The notes under the pieces: generated by a model
The model's input: only the letters and a program-made list of their open reading frames with translations
What the model was told of the DNA's origin: nothing
Database searches by the model: none
In this document: piece by piece, positions 1 to 7,836 of the stretch
Layout of the letters: every line of letters begins with the position of its first letter
How positions within the stretch are numbered: the first letter of the stretch is position 1
Position numbers and translations under genes: made by a program
Assembly: GCA_003131925.1 (NCBI GenBank)
Contig: PKWC01000068.1
Span: 2,843 to 24,275 of the forward strand
Direction: 5' to 3'
DNA: 21,433 nucleotides
Origin: Alphaproteobacteria bacterium
GTDB lineage: Bacteria > Pseudomonadota > Alphaproteobacteria > Micropepsales > Micropepsaceae

Positions 1-819
1 TGACGGACCCAAATCGCGCAAGCCCAGCACGCGCGTGGCCACGGCAAAGGCCATGTCGCCGAACGTCTCCCACAAGCGGATGCCGTGATAGGAGGGGCAG
101 GGCTCCGACAGGGTCGGATATTTGCCATCCTTGCCCCAGTCGAATTTTCCGCCGTCGACGATCAGCCCTGCGATCGAGTTGCCATGGCCGCCCAAAAACT
201 TCGTCGCGGAATGAACGACGATATCGGCACCCCATTCAAGCGGCCGAATGAGGTACGGCGTAGCAAACGTATTGTCCACGATCAGAGGCACGCCGGCACC
301 ATTGGCAATTCCGGCCACCCCTTCGATATCGGTGACGATTCCACCTGGATTGGCGATGCTTTCGATGAAGATCGCTTTCGTCTTCGGCGTGAGCGCCGCG
401 CGGAACGACTCCGGATCGCGCGTATCCGCCCATTTCACGTGCCAGTCGAATTTTGCGAAGCCCTGGCTGAACTGGTTGATTGAACCGCCATAGAGCTGGC
501 GCGCAGCGATGATCTCGTCGCCGGGCTGCATCAGCGTATGCATAACGATGAACTGTGCGGCGTGGCCCGACGCGACCGCGAGTCCCGCGCGGCCGCCCTC
601 GAGCGCGGCGATGCGTTCCTCGAGGACCGCGTTCGTGGGGTTCGTGATTCGCGAATAGATGTTTCCGAAGACCTGGAGATTGAACAAGGCCGCAGCGTGG
701 TCCGCATCTTCGAAAACATAAGACGTCGTCTGGTAGATGGGTGTCGCGCGGGCGCCGGTCGCCGGATCGGGCTGCGCCCCCGCATGCACACTCAATGTAT
801 TGAAGCCGTACTCGCTCAT
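1..819 (-). CDS. metY: O-acetylhomoserine sulfhydrylase (partial, C-terminus off window)
   Basis: PLP enzyme of the Cys/Met metabolism family. It makes homocysteine from O-acetylhomoserine and sulfide, or a methionine precursor from methanethiol, in the cytoplasm. The first 273 residues are visible of roughly 430 usual for the family; the 3' end lies outside the window. Hallmarks are TPIYQTTSYVF near residue 26, YSRITNPT at 55-62 (PLP-phosphate contact), the SGHAAQ loop near 84, DNTFATPY at 182-189, and SATKFLGGHG with the Schiff-base lysine at K207. The ATG at 817-819 gives the normal N-terminus (MSEYGFNTLSVHAG). It is the last visible gene of a leftward operon, 62 bp behind a CoA-binding protein gene, an arrangement familiar in Alphaproteobacteria. 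The long insertions place it with MetY rather than MetB or MetZ. Confidence 0.95.
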   Translation of the reverse strand, partial: MSEYGFNTLSVHAGAQPDPATGARATPIYQTTSYVFEDADHAAALFNLQVFGNIYSRITNPTNAVLEERIAALEGGRAGLAVASGHAAQFIVMHTLMQPGDEIIAARQLYGGSINQFSQGFAKFDWHVKWADTRDPESFRAALTPKTKAIFIESIANPGGIVTDIEGVAGIANGAGVPLIVDNTFATPYLIRPLEWGADIVVHSATKFLGGHGNSIAGLIVDGGKFDWGKDGKYPTLSEPCPSYHGIRLWETFGDMAFAVATRVLGLRDLGPS

Positions 820-881
820 GCGTGGCGCCCTTTGCTGGTCCGAGGTTCAGTTTGAATAAATAGGCATTGCTCGTCCAGCCG

Positions 882-1394
882 TCAGCGCTTCAGCGCGCCG
901 CCCTTGCCGAACAGAAGCGGTTTGCGGTTGTCGATAAGCTTGCGGTTCACTCCCATCCAGCTGATCTCCCCCGACATGCGCCCGTATTCGATCTTCGGAC
1001 AGCGGTCCATCACGACGTTGAGCCCTGCTGCGTGAGCCAAAGCAGCCGCGTCGTCGTTGATGACGCTCAGCTGCATCCAGATCGTCTTGAGGCCGAGCCT
1101 GTCCTTTTCTGCCAGAGCTTCGCGAACAATTCCGGGCGCTGCATCCGACGAACGGAAGATGTCGACAAGATCGACCGGCGCGGGAACGTCGTGGAGCGAC
1201 ACATAGACTTTCTGACCGAGTATCTCCTTGCCCGCCAGGCCGGGATTCACGGGACGGATGGTGAAACCTTTGTCGAGCAGGTATTTCATTGCGAAATAGC
1301 TCGGACGCATGTCGTTGCCGCTCGCGCCCACCATCGCGATGGTTTTCGTGGAACGCAGGATGCCCCGGATGAATTCGTCGGAATATTGCAGCAT
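882..1394 (-). CDS. CoA-binding domain protein (YccU-like)
   Basis: A 170-residue single-domain Rossmann protein of the CoA_binding_2 (YccU-like) family. The nucleotide-binding loop is TIAMVGASGN at about 18-27. It is followed by a strand with RPVNPGLAG near 47-55 and the family's C-terminal signature MDRCPKIEYGR near 133-143, whose cysteine and lysine are strongly conserved. The fold resembles the CoA-binding module of succinyl-CoA synthetase alpha but without its ligase part, so it is thought to bind CoA or an acyl-CoA; no reaction is established. It lies 11 bp downstream of the crotonase-like gene and 62 bp upstream of metY on the same strand, so the three are probably co-transcribed. Acetyl-CoA is the acyl donor for O-acetylhomoserine, which makes a link to methionine synthesis attractive, but that is inference. 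Confidence 0.88.
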   Translation of the reverse strand: MLQYSDEFIRGILRSTKTIAMVGASGNDMRPSYFAMKYLLDKGFTIRPVNPGLAGKEILGQKVYVSLHDVPAPVDLVDIFRSSDAAPGIVREALAEKDRLGLKTIWMQLSVINDDAAALAHAAGLNVVMDRCPKIEYGRMSGEISWMGVNRKLIDNRKPLLFGKGGALKR

Positions 1395-1405
1395 AAGCGT
1401 GGATG

Positions 1406-2209
1406 CTACGCGGGCCAGTTCGGCGGCCGCTTGCCGATGAAGGCGCCGATTCCTTCTTCGGCCTCCGCCGCGAGCATGTTGGTGGTCATGACTTCGCTCG
1501 CGTAGCCGTAGGCTTCGGCGAGCGGCATTTCCAGCTGGCGGTAGAATGCTTCCTTGCCGATCTTCACGGTGTGCGCAGGCTTGGACGCGATCAGGCGCGC
1601 AAGCTCCGTGGTCTCCGTCTCAAGCGCATCCGGCGCCACGACGCGATTGACGAGACCAATGCGCATCGCCTCGTCGGCTGAGACCATTTCCCCGGTCAGC
1701 AGCATTTTCATCGCCTGCTTGCGCCCGACATTGCGCGAGAGCGCGACCATCGGCGTAGAACAGAACAGGCCGATATTCACGCCGGGCGTCGCGAACCGTG
1801 CCTCTGTCGAGGCGACCGCCAGATCGCAGCTCGCGACGAGCTGGCATCCGGCGGCGGTGGCGATGCCCTGCACCTCTGCGATCACCGGCCTCGGATGCCG
1901 CACGATGGTCTGCATGAGCCGCGAGCATTGCGCAAAGACCTTTGCGAAGGCATCGCGCCCCGCGTCCGCGCCGCGCCGCAACGCCGTCATCTCCTTCAGA
2001 TCGTGTCCGGCGCAAAACGCCGGCCCCTCGGCTGCCAGGATGATTGCTCGCAGCGAGTTGTCCTGCGCAGCTGTGTCCAGTTCCCCCTGGAGCGCCTCCA
2101 TCAATGCTTCGCTCAAGGCATTTCGTGCCCCGGCCCGGTTCATGGCCACGCGCAACACCGTCCCCTCGCGGCGGACCAGAAGGAGCGGTTCGGAATGCGG
2201 AACGTTCAT
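1406..2209 (-). CDS. Enoyl-CoA hydratase/isomerase family protein (ECHDC3-like)
   Basis: A 267-residue crotonase-fold protein. The oxyanion-hole segment AFCAGHDLKEM is at 64-74. The second half, FATPGVNIGLFCSTP at 139-153, is the signature of the ECHDC3-like branch. Aligned by eye to mitochondrial enoyl-CoA hydratase, the two catalytic glutamates are replaced: the QPE glutamate corresponds to G143 and the second (AMEM) corresponds to K168 (AMKM). Ordinary hydratase activity is therefore doubtful; thioester binding is likely kept. The start chosen is the ATG at 2207-2209 (MNVPHSEPLLLV), where similarity begins; an upstream in-frame ATG at 2311 would add 34 unrelated residues and come closer to the rplM promoter. 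It is the first gene of the leftward operon leading to the CoA-binding protein and metY, and divergent from rplM. Confidence 0.87.
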   Translation of the reverse strand: MNVPHSEPLLLVRREGTVLRVAMNRAGARNALSEALMEALQGELDTAAQDNSLRAIILAAEGPAFCAGHDLKEMTALRRGADAGRDAFAKVFAQCSRLMQTIVRHPRPVIAEVQGIATAAGCQLVASCDLAVASTEARFATPGVNIGLFCSTPMVALSRNVGRKQAMKMLLTGEMVSADEAMRIGLVNRVVAPDALETETTELARLIASKPAHTVKIGKEAFYRQLEMPLAEAYGYASEVMTTNMLAAEAEEGIGAFIGKRPPNWPA

Positions 2210-2338
2210 CGGGCCCAATGTAAGGAGCCGGCGGGAAAAGTCATGCCGCCGGCGTTCAAATACGCGCGCGACATGGGCACATTGATATGGTAACCTGATA
2301 CCGCATCGCAAAAGTTCAGTAAAAATAGGCGGAAGTGG

Positions 2339-2367
2339 TTGACGTTGCGCGCGTTGCCGCCTATACG
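2339..2367 (+). promoter_or_regulatory. Sigma-70-type promoter of rplM-rpsI
   Basis: TTGACG (2339-2344) is separated by exactly 17 bp from TATACG (2362-2367). A transcript would start near 2374 and leave a 5' leader of about 30 nt before the rplM ATG at 2404. That is too short for a structured ribosomal-protein leader. A GAGGAG Shine-Dalgarno sequence lies at 2391-2396. This is the cleanest promoter in the window. Confidence 0.8.
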
Positions 2368-2403
2368 GCGCGGCCTGAACGACCCTCCCCGAGGAGTAGA
2401 AGC

Positions 2404-2883
2404 ATGAAGACCTACTCGGCGAAGCCGTCCGAGATCGAGAAGAAGTGGTTCGTCATCGACGCCGAGGGGCTGGTCGTGGGGCGTCTGGCTTCGCTGATCG
2501 CACTTCGGCTGCGCGGCAAGCACAAGCCCAGCTTTACGCCGCACATGGATTGCGGGGATAACGTCATCGTGGTCAACGCGGCCAAGGTTCTTTTCACCGG
2601 CGATAAGCTCAAGAAGAAGATCTACTACCGGCACACCGGTTATATCGGCGGCATCAAGGAGCGCACGGCGGGAGCGATCATCGAGGGTAAGTTCCCGGAG
2701 CGCATCGTCGAGAAGGCCGTCGAGCGTATGCTTCCACGCGGCCCCCTCGGCCGCCGGCAGCTGGGCAATCTCAAAGTCTATGCGGGTCCGACGCACCCCC
2801 ACGAGGCACAGCAGCCCGAGGCGATCGATATCGGCGCGATGAATCCCAAGAACACCAACTATCGTACAGCGAAGGCGGTCTGA
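2404..2883 (+). CDS. rplM: 50S ribosomal protein L13
   Basis: A 159-residue large-subunit protein that binds 23S rRNA and acts early in 50S assembly. The N-terminus MKTYSAKPSEIEKKW, the segment VDAEGLVVGRLAS-like IDAEGLVVGRLAS at about 19-31, the basic RGKHKPSFTPHMDCGD stretch near 38-53, and MLPRGPLGRRQLGNLKVY near 103-120 are all diagnostic. Length is normal for alphaproteobacterial L13. The start is fixed by GAGGAG seven bases before the ATG. It is transcribed from the promoter at 2339-2367 and followed by rpsI after 2 bp, the conserved L13-S9 operon. No abnormality seen. Confidence 0.98.
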   Translation: MKTYSAKPSEIEKKWFVIDAEGLVVGRLASLIALRLRGKHKPSFTPHMDCGDNVIVVNAAKVLFTGDKLKKKIYYRHTGYIGGIKERTAGAIIEGKFPERIVEKAVERMLPRGPLGRRQLGNLKVYAGPTHPHEAQQPEAIDIGAMNPKNTNYRTAKAV

Positions 2884-2885
2884 TC

Positions 2886-3383
2886 ATGGCTGAGGACGTG
2901 AAGAGCTTCAGTGATCTCAAAACGACGCTCATCAAGGCAAAGCAGACGGAGCCGGTTGCCGAGGCACGTGAGCAGGCGAAGAGCAGCCGCGATTCCAAAG
3001 GCCGGTCTTACGCGACGGGCAAGCGCAAGAACGCAGTGGCGCGGGTATGGATCAAGCCCGGTCATGGCCGCATCACCGTCAACGGCAAGGAAGAGAAGAC
3101 CTATTTCGCGCGGCCGGTGCTGCGCATGATCCTGCGCCAGCCACTGATCGCGGCCAACCGGGATGGCCAGTTCGATGTGGTCTGCACCGTCGCGGGGGGC
3201 GGTCTCTCGGGACAGGCCGGCGCCGTGCGCCACGGCATCTCGAAAGCGCTCGTGGTCTATGAAAGTTCGTTGCGGCCCGTCCTGAAGCAGGGCGGATTCC
3301 TCACCCGCGACCCGCGCGTGGTCGAGCGGAAGAAGTATGGCCACCCCAAGGCGCGCCGCAGCTTCCAGTTCTCGAAGCGCTAA
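2886..3383 (+). CDS. rpsI: 30S ribosomal protein S9
   Basis: A 165-residue small-subunit protein whose C-terminal tail reaches the P-site tRNA. The S9 core starts at about residue 40 with GRSYATGKRKNAVARVW. It contains the GGGLSGQAGAVRHGISKAL stretch near 104-122 and ends in the canonical KKYGHPKARR...FSKR tail. The first 35-40 residues are an extra charged extension (MAEDVKSFSDLKTTL...) of the kind usual in Alphaproteobacteria and absent from E. coli S9. The ATG lies 2 bp after the rplM stop, so translation is probably coupled. A short hairpin, AGCGCT repeated at 3376-3381 and 3390-3395, overlaps the stop but has no T-run. Confidence 0.98.
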   Translation: MAEDVKSFSDLKTTLIKAKQTEPVAEAREQAKSSRDSKGRSYATGKRKNAVARVWIKPGHGRITVNGKEEKTYFARPVLRMILRQPLIAANRDGQFDVVCTVAGGGLSGQAGAVRHGISKALVVYESSLRPVLKQGGFLTRDPRVVERKKYGHPKARRSFQFSKR

Positions 3384-3410
3384 AGGCTCAGCGCTCTCTT
3401 GTCGGTCGCG

Positions 3411-3944
3411 CTATGACGCCGCGGGCGGCGGCGTAGCCGGCGACGCGGGCGACGTGTTCGGACTCCAGATCGCCGGAACCGGCCCATATTCGTTCGGGCC
3501 ATCCGTCGCTGGCTGCGCGCAGAAATAGATCAGCAGTACGACAGCCGCGAGCGAGATCAACCCGATGATGGGCGTGAAGACGAACAACAGGCCCAGCAAT
3601 CCGAAGGTCATGAAGCTGAGGAACGCGACGAGGCCAAGAAGGATCGAGAGCGCCCACGGAATCGCGAGCAACAAGGCCCAGCTTGCCGTTCGTCCCGTGT
3701 CATGGAGGCGCCGCGAGGTGATCCCGAGTGTGGGAAGCAGCAGCGCCAGGCCGTAAAGGGCGCGTAGGCCGCCTCCGGCACTGGCGATCCCGCCGATGAT
3801 GCTGACACCTATTCCGACGACGACATAGACCGCGATGTAGTACCAGAACTGCGCACGTCCGACACGTCCGTCGAAATCCATGTAGTGCTTGGAAATGGTG
3901 TCGACGAAGTTCTGCCACAGCTTGTTGATGTCTATCTGATCCAT
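3411..3944 (-). CDS. DUF805 family inner-membrane protein
   Basis: A 177-residue integral membrane protein of unknown function. DUF805 marks are FDGRVGRAQFWYY near 24-36, TSRRLHDTGRTASWALL near 86-102, and the C-terminal DGPNEYGPVP near 155-164. About four hydrophobic segments are visible: roughly 34-56, 60-84, 98-118 and 122-148. A Pro/Ala/Ser-rich tail follows. The start chosen is the ATG at 3942-3944, preceded by GGGAGG at good spacing; an upstream ATG at 3974 lacks this. It is convergent with rpsI and divergent from argC, so it is probably a single-gene unit. No function can be assigned from context. Confidence 0.88.
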   Translation of the reverse strand: MDQIDINKLWQNFVDTISKHYMDFDGRVGRAQFWYYIAVYVVVGIGVSIIGGIASAGGGLRALYGLALLLPTLGITSRRLHDTGRTASWALLLAIPWALSILLGLVAFLSFMTFGLLGLLFVFTPIIGLISLAAVVLLIYFCAQPATDGPNEYGPVPAIWSPNTSPASPATPPPAAS

Positions 3945-4020
3945 CGCATCCTCCCGCAGGCGCCCAGCCTGCAATCGTTTGGCACGAGAGCGTCTTCTGG
4001 CCGGAATGCTTGATGGGTCC

Positions 4021-4050
4021 GGCTCCGGAGCCGATTTCCCGAGAATCGGC
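4021..4050. repeat. Overlapping palindromes upstream of argC
   Basis: GGCTCCGGAGCC (4021-4032) is a perfect 12-bp palindrome. It overlaps a hairpin with arms GCCGATT (4030-4036) and AATCGGC (4044-4050). They lie in the divergent gap between the DUF805 gene and argC, 60-90 bp before the argC start. They could be an operator, an RNA hairpin or part of a dispersed repeat. No T-run follows, so they are not an obvious terminator. Confidence 0.45.
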
Positions 4051-4111
4051 CGGTCAAATGAGCTAAGTGGGTCAACTTGGCCGAGTCAAGCAAAGGCGCG
4101 AGGTGCGCGAA

Positions 4112-5062
4112 GTGAAACCACGCATCTTTATCGACGGCGCGGCCGGTACCACCGGTCTCCAGATCCGGCAACGTCTCGAAGGGCGAACGGACCTGGCGGT
4201 CGTTTCATTGTCCGGCAGCGAGCGCAAAGAGTCGGGGGCACGAACGCGCGCGCTGAACGAATCGGACCTCTCTGTCCTCTGCTTGCCGGACCAGGCCGCG
4301 CGCGAAGCGGTCGCGCTGATTGAAAATTCGGCGGTCCGCGTGCTCGACGCATCCACGGCGCACCGGACGGCGGCGGGCTGGGTCTACGGTTTTCCCGAGC
4401 TGGAACCGGGCCGGCTCAGCGAGATTGCGGCGGCCCAACGCGTGAGCAACCCCGGCTGCTATTCTACCGGCTTTCTCGCACTCATACGGCCGCTGGTGCG
4501 GGCGGGAATTATCCCGGCTGATTTTCCGCTGAGCGCGAACGCGGTTTCGGGCTATTCGGGGGGCGGAAAGGCGATGATCGAGGAGTTCGAGAGCGCCGCG
4601 TCCGCCGGATCGACGAAGCCCGTGGTTCGCACCTACGCGCTGACGCTCGCGCACAAGCATGTTACAGAAATGCAGGTTCACGCCGGCTTGAGCCATCCAC
4701 CTGTCTTCGCCCCGAGCGTCGGGCGCTACTACCGCGGCATGATCGTGGAGGTGCCCCTGCAACTCTGGGCGTTGCCGGGCAACACCTCTGCCGTCACTGT
4801 CCACGCCGTGTTCGCCGACGCCTATGCCGGCCAGCCGCTCGTCCAAGTCGAGCCACTCGCGCACCCGGCCGACACGACGACACTCGACGCGGAACTGCTG
4901 AGCGGGTCGGATCGGATGAATCTGTTTGTCTTCGGCAACGAGCGGACGAGGCAGGTGCGGCTCGTTGCGGTGCTCGATAATCTGGGCAAGGGGGCGAGTG
5001 GCGCAGCGGTGCAAAACCTCAACATCATGCTCGAGCTTCCCGAAGGGACTGGACTGCGTTGA
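4112..5062 (+). CDS. argC: N-acetyl-gamma-glutamyl-phosphate reductase
   Basis: NADPH-dependent reductase of the third step of arginine (ornithine) synthesis, giving N-acetylglutamate semialdehyde. The protein is 316 residues if it starts at GTG 4112, where GAGGT at 4100-4104 provides a ribosome site and the N-terminus reads KPRIFIDGAAGTTGLQIR, the normal opening of the short (type 2) ArgC family. An ATG at 4067 would add 15 atypical residues. The active-site cysteine is C116 in VSNPGCYSTG; AVSGYSGGGK near 150-159 is also diagnostic. The nucleotide-binding loop is GAAGTTG near 9-15. The stop overlaps the ATG of the next gene (TGATG), implying translational coupling. Sitting just after rplM-rpsI is common in Rhizobiales. 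Confidence 0.95.
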   Translation: MKPRIFIDGAAGTTGLQIRQRLEGRTDLAVVSLSGSERKESGARTRALNESDLSVLCLPDQAAREAVALIENSAVRVLDASTAHRTAAGWVYGFPELEPGRLSEIAAAQRVSNPGCYSTGFLALIRPLVRAGIIPADFPLSANAVSGYSGGGKAMIEEFESAASAGSTKPVVRTYALTLAHKHVTEMQVHAGLSHPPVFAPSVGRYYRGMIVEVPLQLWALPGNTSAVTVHAVFADAYAGQPLVQVEPLAHPADTTTLDAELLSGSDRMNLFVFGNERTRQVRLVAVLDNLGKGASGAAVQNLNIMLELPEGTGLR

Positions 5063-5688
5063 TGTACCGGCCTTCTGCATACGCGATCGACGACGTGGCG
5101 GCGCTGCATGCCGTCATCCGCGAGCACAGCTTTGCCACCGTCGGTGCAATTGCGCAGGGGAGGCTGCGATTCGCATACGCTCCGGTAATCGTGGACGCCT
5201 TCCCGGCGCCACGCGGCGCCCTGCGTTTTCACTTGGCGCGCGCCAACGCCCTCGCAGAATTGGATGGCGAAGACATTCGGTTCTCATTCCTTGGACCGAA
5301 CGCCTATGTTTCGCCCGACTGGTACGAGAGTGACGGCTTCGTACCGACCTGGAACTACATCGCCGTTGAAGCTGCCGGAACGGCGCGCAGACTCGACTCG
5401 GATGAGTTGCGTCGGCTGCTGATCGATCTATCGGCGGAGCGCGAGGAAAGGCTTCGCCCCAAACAGCCATGGACAATCGACAAGATCCCCGAGCAGCGCA
5501 TCGCAACGCTGCTCAATGGCATTCGGGGATTCGGAGTCAGCCTCGATACGCTGGAGGGGAAATTCAAACTCTCTCAGGACAAGAAGGCCGAAGACATCGC
5601 CGGCGTGATCGCCGGACTCGAAGCCCACGGGGACTGCGCCAGCCGAGCCGTCGCCGCGGCGATGCGTTCGCATTCCCAAGGTGTATGA
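5062..5688 (+). CDS. FMN-binding negative transcriptional regulator, PaiB type
   Basis: A 208-residue protein of the PaiB/FMN_bind_2 family, a split-barrel flavin-binding fold. In Bacillus it is linked to repression of sporulation and protease genes; in proteobacteria the role is mostly unproven. Family marks are the N-terminus MYRPSAYAIDDVAALHAVI, HLARANAL near 55-62, FLGPNAYVSPDWYES near 74-88, FVPTWNYIAVEAAG near 92-105, and the C-terminal LEGKFKLSQDKKAEDIAGVI near 168-187. No helix-turn-helix is evident. The ATG is contained in the TGATG overlap with the argC stop, so it is in an operon with argC. That pairing does not by itself imply a role in arginine metabolism. Confidence 0.9.
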   Translation: MYRPSAYAIDDVAALHAVIREHSFATVGAIAQGRLRFAYAPVIVDAFPAPRGALRFHLARANALAELDGEDIRFSFLGPNAYVSPDWYESDGFVPTWNYIAVEAAGTARRLDSDELRRLLIDLSAEREERLRPKQPWTIDKIPEQRIATLLNGIRGFGVSLDTLEGKFKLSQDKKAEDIAGVIAGLEAHGDCASRAVAAAMRSHSQGV

Positions 5689-5762
5689 AATGAGGAGTTC
5701 GCACGGCTGAATCTTTCCTCACCCACGATGGGGAGGTAAAGAGGGTGACTCAATGCATCGAG

Positions 5763-7640
5763 CTACTGCGCTTTCACCATTACATAGGTGCCGGGGGCGT
5801 CGCCGAGTGGCTTCAGTTTCCCGTCGCCTGGCTTGCGTGCCGGAATCTTCTTGCCCGAGAGGGGCGCGAGCCACGCGTCCCAGTCCGTCCACCACGATCC
5901 CGGATGTTCCTTGGCTCCCGCCAGCCAGTTCTCGACTTTGGGTGGGAGTTTGTCGTTGGTCCAGTGCTGATACTTCTTGGCCGAGGGAGGATTGACCACG
6001 CCGGCGATGTGTCCTGATCCCGCGAGGATGAATCGCACCGGCCCTTTCACGAGCTGCGTGGTCTTGTAGACGGAGCGATAGGGCGCGATGTGATCATCCT
6101 TCGCGGATTGCAGATAGATCGGCACTTTCACCTTCGAAAGATCGAGCTTGACTCCGCCCAGCATGAGTTCACCGCGCGCGAGTGCGTTGTTCTTGTAGAA
6201 TTCGCGCAGATAGAAGAGGTGCGTGGCCTCGGGCATCCGCGTGGTGTCCGAGTTCCAGTAAAGGAGGTCGAACGGAACCGGGTCGCGCCCCAGGAGATAA
6301 TTGTTCACCACGAACGACCAGATCAGATCGTTGGCGCGAAGCATGTTGAAGGTCGTCGCCATGCGGCGCCCTTCCAGCACCCCGCCTGAAGCAGTCATCT
6401 GCTCCTCGAGCGCCTCGAGCTGCACGTCGTCGATGAATATCTGAAGGTCCCCCGCCTCGCTGAAATCGGCTTGTGCGGCAAAAAACGTTGCAGAGTGGAT
6501 GCGATTGTCGTTCTTCGCGGCCATGTACGCGAGCGTGCTCGCGAGCAGGGTCCCGCCGATGCAATAACCAATGACGTTGGGATCCTTGATGCCCGTTGCC
6601 TTCTCCACCGCATCGAGCCCGGCAAAGATTCCTTCGCGCATGTAATCTTCGAAGGTTTTCTTGGCGAGTTTGCCCTCGGGGTTCACCCAGGACGCAACGA
6701 AGACGGTGTATCCCTGCGCAACCGACCAGCGGATGAAGGAATTCTCCGGGCGCAGATCGAGAATGTAGAATTTGTTGATCCAGGGCGGGAAGATCAGCAG
6801 GGGCCGCTGGTAGGTTTCCCTGGTCGATGGTGCATATTGAAGGAGCTCGATCAGCTCGTTGCGGAAAATCACCTTGCCGGGCGCTGTGGCGATGTCCTTT
6901 CCGACAGTGAAGGCTTCGGTGGTTTGCCGGATCGAAAGCTGGCCCTGGCCGCGGTCGAGATCCTCCAGCAAATTGTTCAGCCCACGGACGAGATTCTCGC
7001 CATTCGACTTGAGGGTGGCCCGAAGTACCTCGGGGTTCGTGAGCACGAAGTTCGTCGGCGCGAACGCATCCGCAAATTGCTTGGTGTAGAATTCGATGCG
7101 CCGGCGGGACTGCGGATCGAGCCCCTCGACGCGCGCGACCGTGCTCTGAAGCCAGTTCGCGGTGAGAAGATAGGATTGCTTGATGAAGTCGAAGATCTGG
7201 TTTTCCTGCCAGTCGCGGTCCTTGAATCTTTTGTCGCCGGGCAACGGCAGCACCGAAGACTGGGCTTCGCCGCCCATCATGCGGCGCGCCGTGCGTTCCC
7301 AAAGCCCCATATAATCCCGCCAGAGCGCGAACTGCGCTTCCATGATGGCGGACGGATCGGCGACCATGCCGCGCAGGAGATCCATGAAAGTGCTGGCGAG
7401 ATTGAGCGGATCGAGCGGTTCGCTGCCGAATTTTGCGGCCTGATTCTTGAGATAGTCCCCGAGAATACGCTGGGACTGAATGCCGACACGCACCATGTTG
7501 CGGGCAAACTCGCCGGGATCCGTGATCCGGTACTCGTCCTCGGCGGGCGTGTCGGTCGCCGCCGCGGCCGCGTTCGCGCGGCTGTCGGGTCCATGCGGCG
7601 TGCGTTTCGAGGTTTTCTTGGGCTCTGCGTGCTTGCTCAT
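5763..7640 (-). CDS. phaC: Class I poly(3-hydroxyalkanoate) synthase
   Basis: Polymerises (R)-3-hydroxyacyl-CoA into PHA granules as a carbon store. The protein has 625 residues, the class I size. An Ala-rich charged N-terminus is followed by the PhaC N-terminal domain (about 60-280) and the alpha/beta-hydrolase core. The lipase-like box is GYCIGG at 358-363 with nucleophile C360. The catalytic aspartate is D516 in AKDDHIAP and the histidine H544 in GSGHIAGVVNPP. LIW at 439-441 holds the conserved tryptophan. All key residues are present. The start used is the ATG at 7638-7640, preceded by GGAAAGG; reading further upstream runs into an intergenic repeat. No phaA, phaB, phasin or phaR lies beside it, so phaC stands alone here. 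It is convergent with paiB and divergent from the MHS transporter. Confidence 0.97.
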   Translation of the reverse strand: MSKHAEPKKTSKRTPHGPDSRANAAAAATDTPAEDEYRITDPGEFARNMVRVGIQSQRILGDYLKNQAAKFGSEPLDPLNLASTFMDLLRGMVADPSAIMEAQFALWRDYMGLWERTARRMMGGEAQSSVLPLPGDKRFKDRDWQENQIFDFIKQSYLLTANWLQSTVARVEGLDPQSRRRIEFYTKQFADAFAPTNFVLTNPEVLRATLKSNGENLVRGLNNLLEDLDRGQGQLSIRQTTEAFTVGKDIATAPGKVIFRNELIELLQYAPSTRETYQRPLLIFPPWINKFYILDLRPENSFIRWSVAQGYTVFVASWVNPEGKLAKKTFEDYMREGIFAGLDAVEKATGIKDPNVIGYCIGGTLLASTLAYMAAKNDNRIHSATFFAAQADFSEAGDLQIFIDDVQLEALEEQMTASGGVLEGRRMATTFNMLRANDLIWSFVVNNYLLGRDPVPFDLLYWNSDTTRMPEATHLFYLREFYKNNALARGELMLGGVKLDLSKVKVPIYLQSAKDDHIAPYRSVYKTTQLVKGPVRFILAGSGHIAGVVNPPSAKKYQHWTNDKLPPKVENWLAGAKEHPGSWWTDWDAWLAPLSGKKIPARKPGDGKLKPLGDAPGTYVMVKAQ

Positions 7641-7744
7641 CAAATGCCTTTCCGTGCCGCAAGCTTGATACTCTGCGGTTGCTCGCACCCGCAAGACGCG
7701 AATCCTGCAACCCAACATGCCGCGATTTCGAGCCGCATCCTTCC

Positions 7745-7797
7745 ACAAGCTCAGGATGAGGGATTTATCCTCATGGTGAGCTTGTCGAACCATGAGG
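7745..7797. repeat. REP-like palindromic intergenic repeat
   Basis: Arms ACAAGCTCAGGATGAGG (7745-7761) and CCTCATGGTGAGCTTGT (7769-7785) pair except for a two-base centre. A further CATGAGG follows at 7791-7797. Read as protein the repeat gives the VRQAHHE...LSLSKD-type phrase often mis-annotated in alphaproteobacterial genomes. It lies between the divergent phaC and MHS starts, and spurious N-terminal extensions of both genes would run across it. Confidence 0.75.
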
Positions 7798-7836
7798 GCC
7801 GGGGCACATAGGGAGTGCCCAGGGAGCAAAACGCGA

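Noticed and set aside
2270..2311. Promoter for the crotonase-CoA-binding-metY operon
   Set aside because: TTGCGA and TATCAA at 18-bp spacing can be read on the minus strand, but both boxes are poor matches, so not listed as a feature.
5702..5735. Possible terminator between paiB and phaC
   Set aside because: CTTTCCTC...GAGGTAAAG pairs only imperfectly and no T-run follows on either strand.
6471..7811. Long plus-strand open frame (446 codons) opposite phaC
   Set aside because: It lies wholly antisense to a complete PhaC with every catalytic residue; its translation has no recognisable domain and is rich in Arg and Glu as expected from the reverse strand of GC-rich coding DNA.
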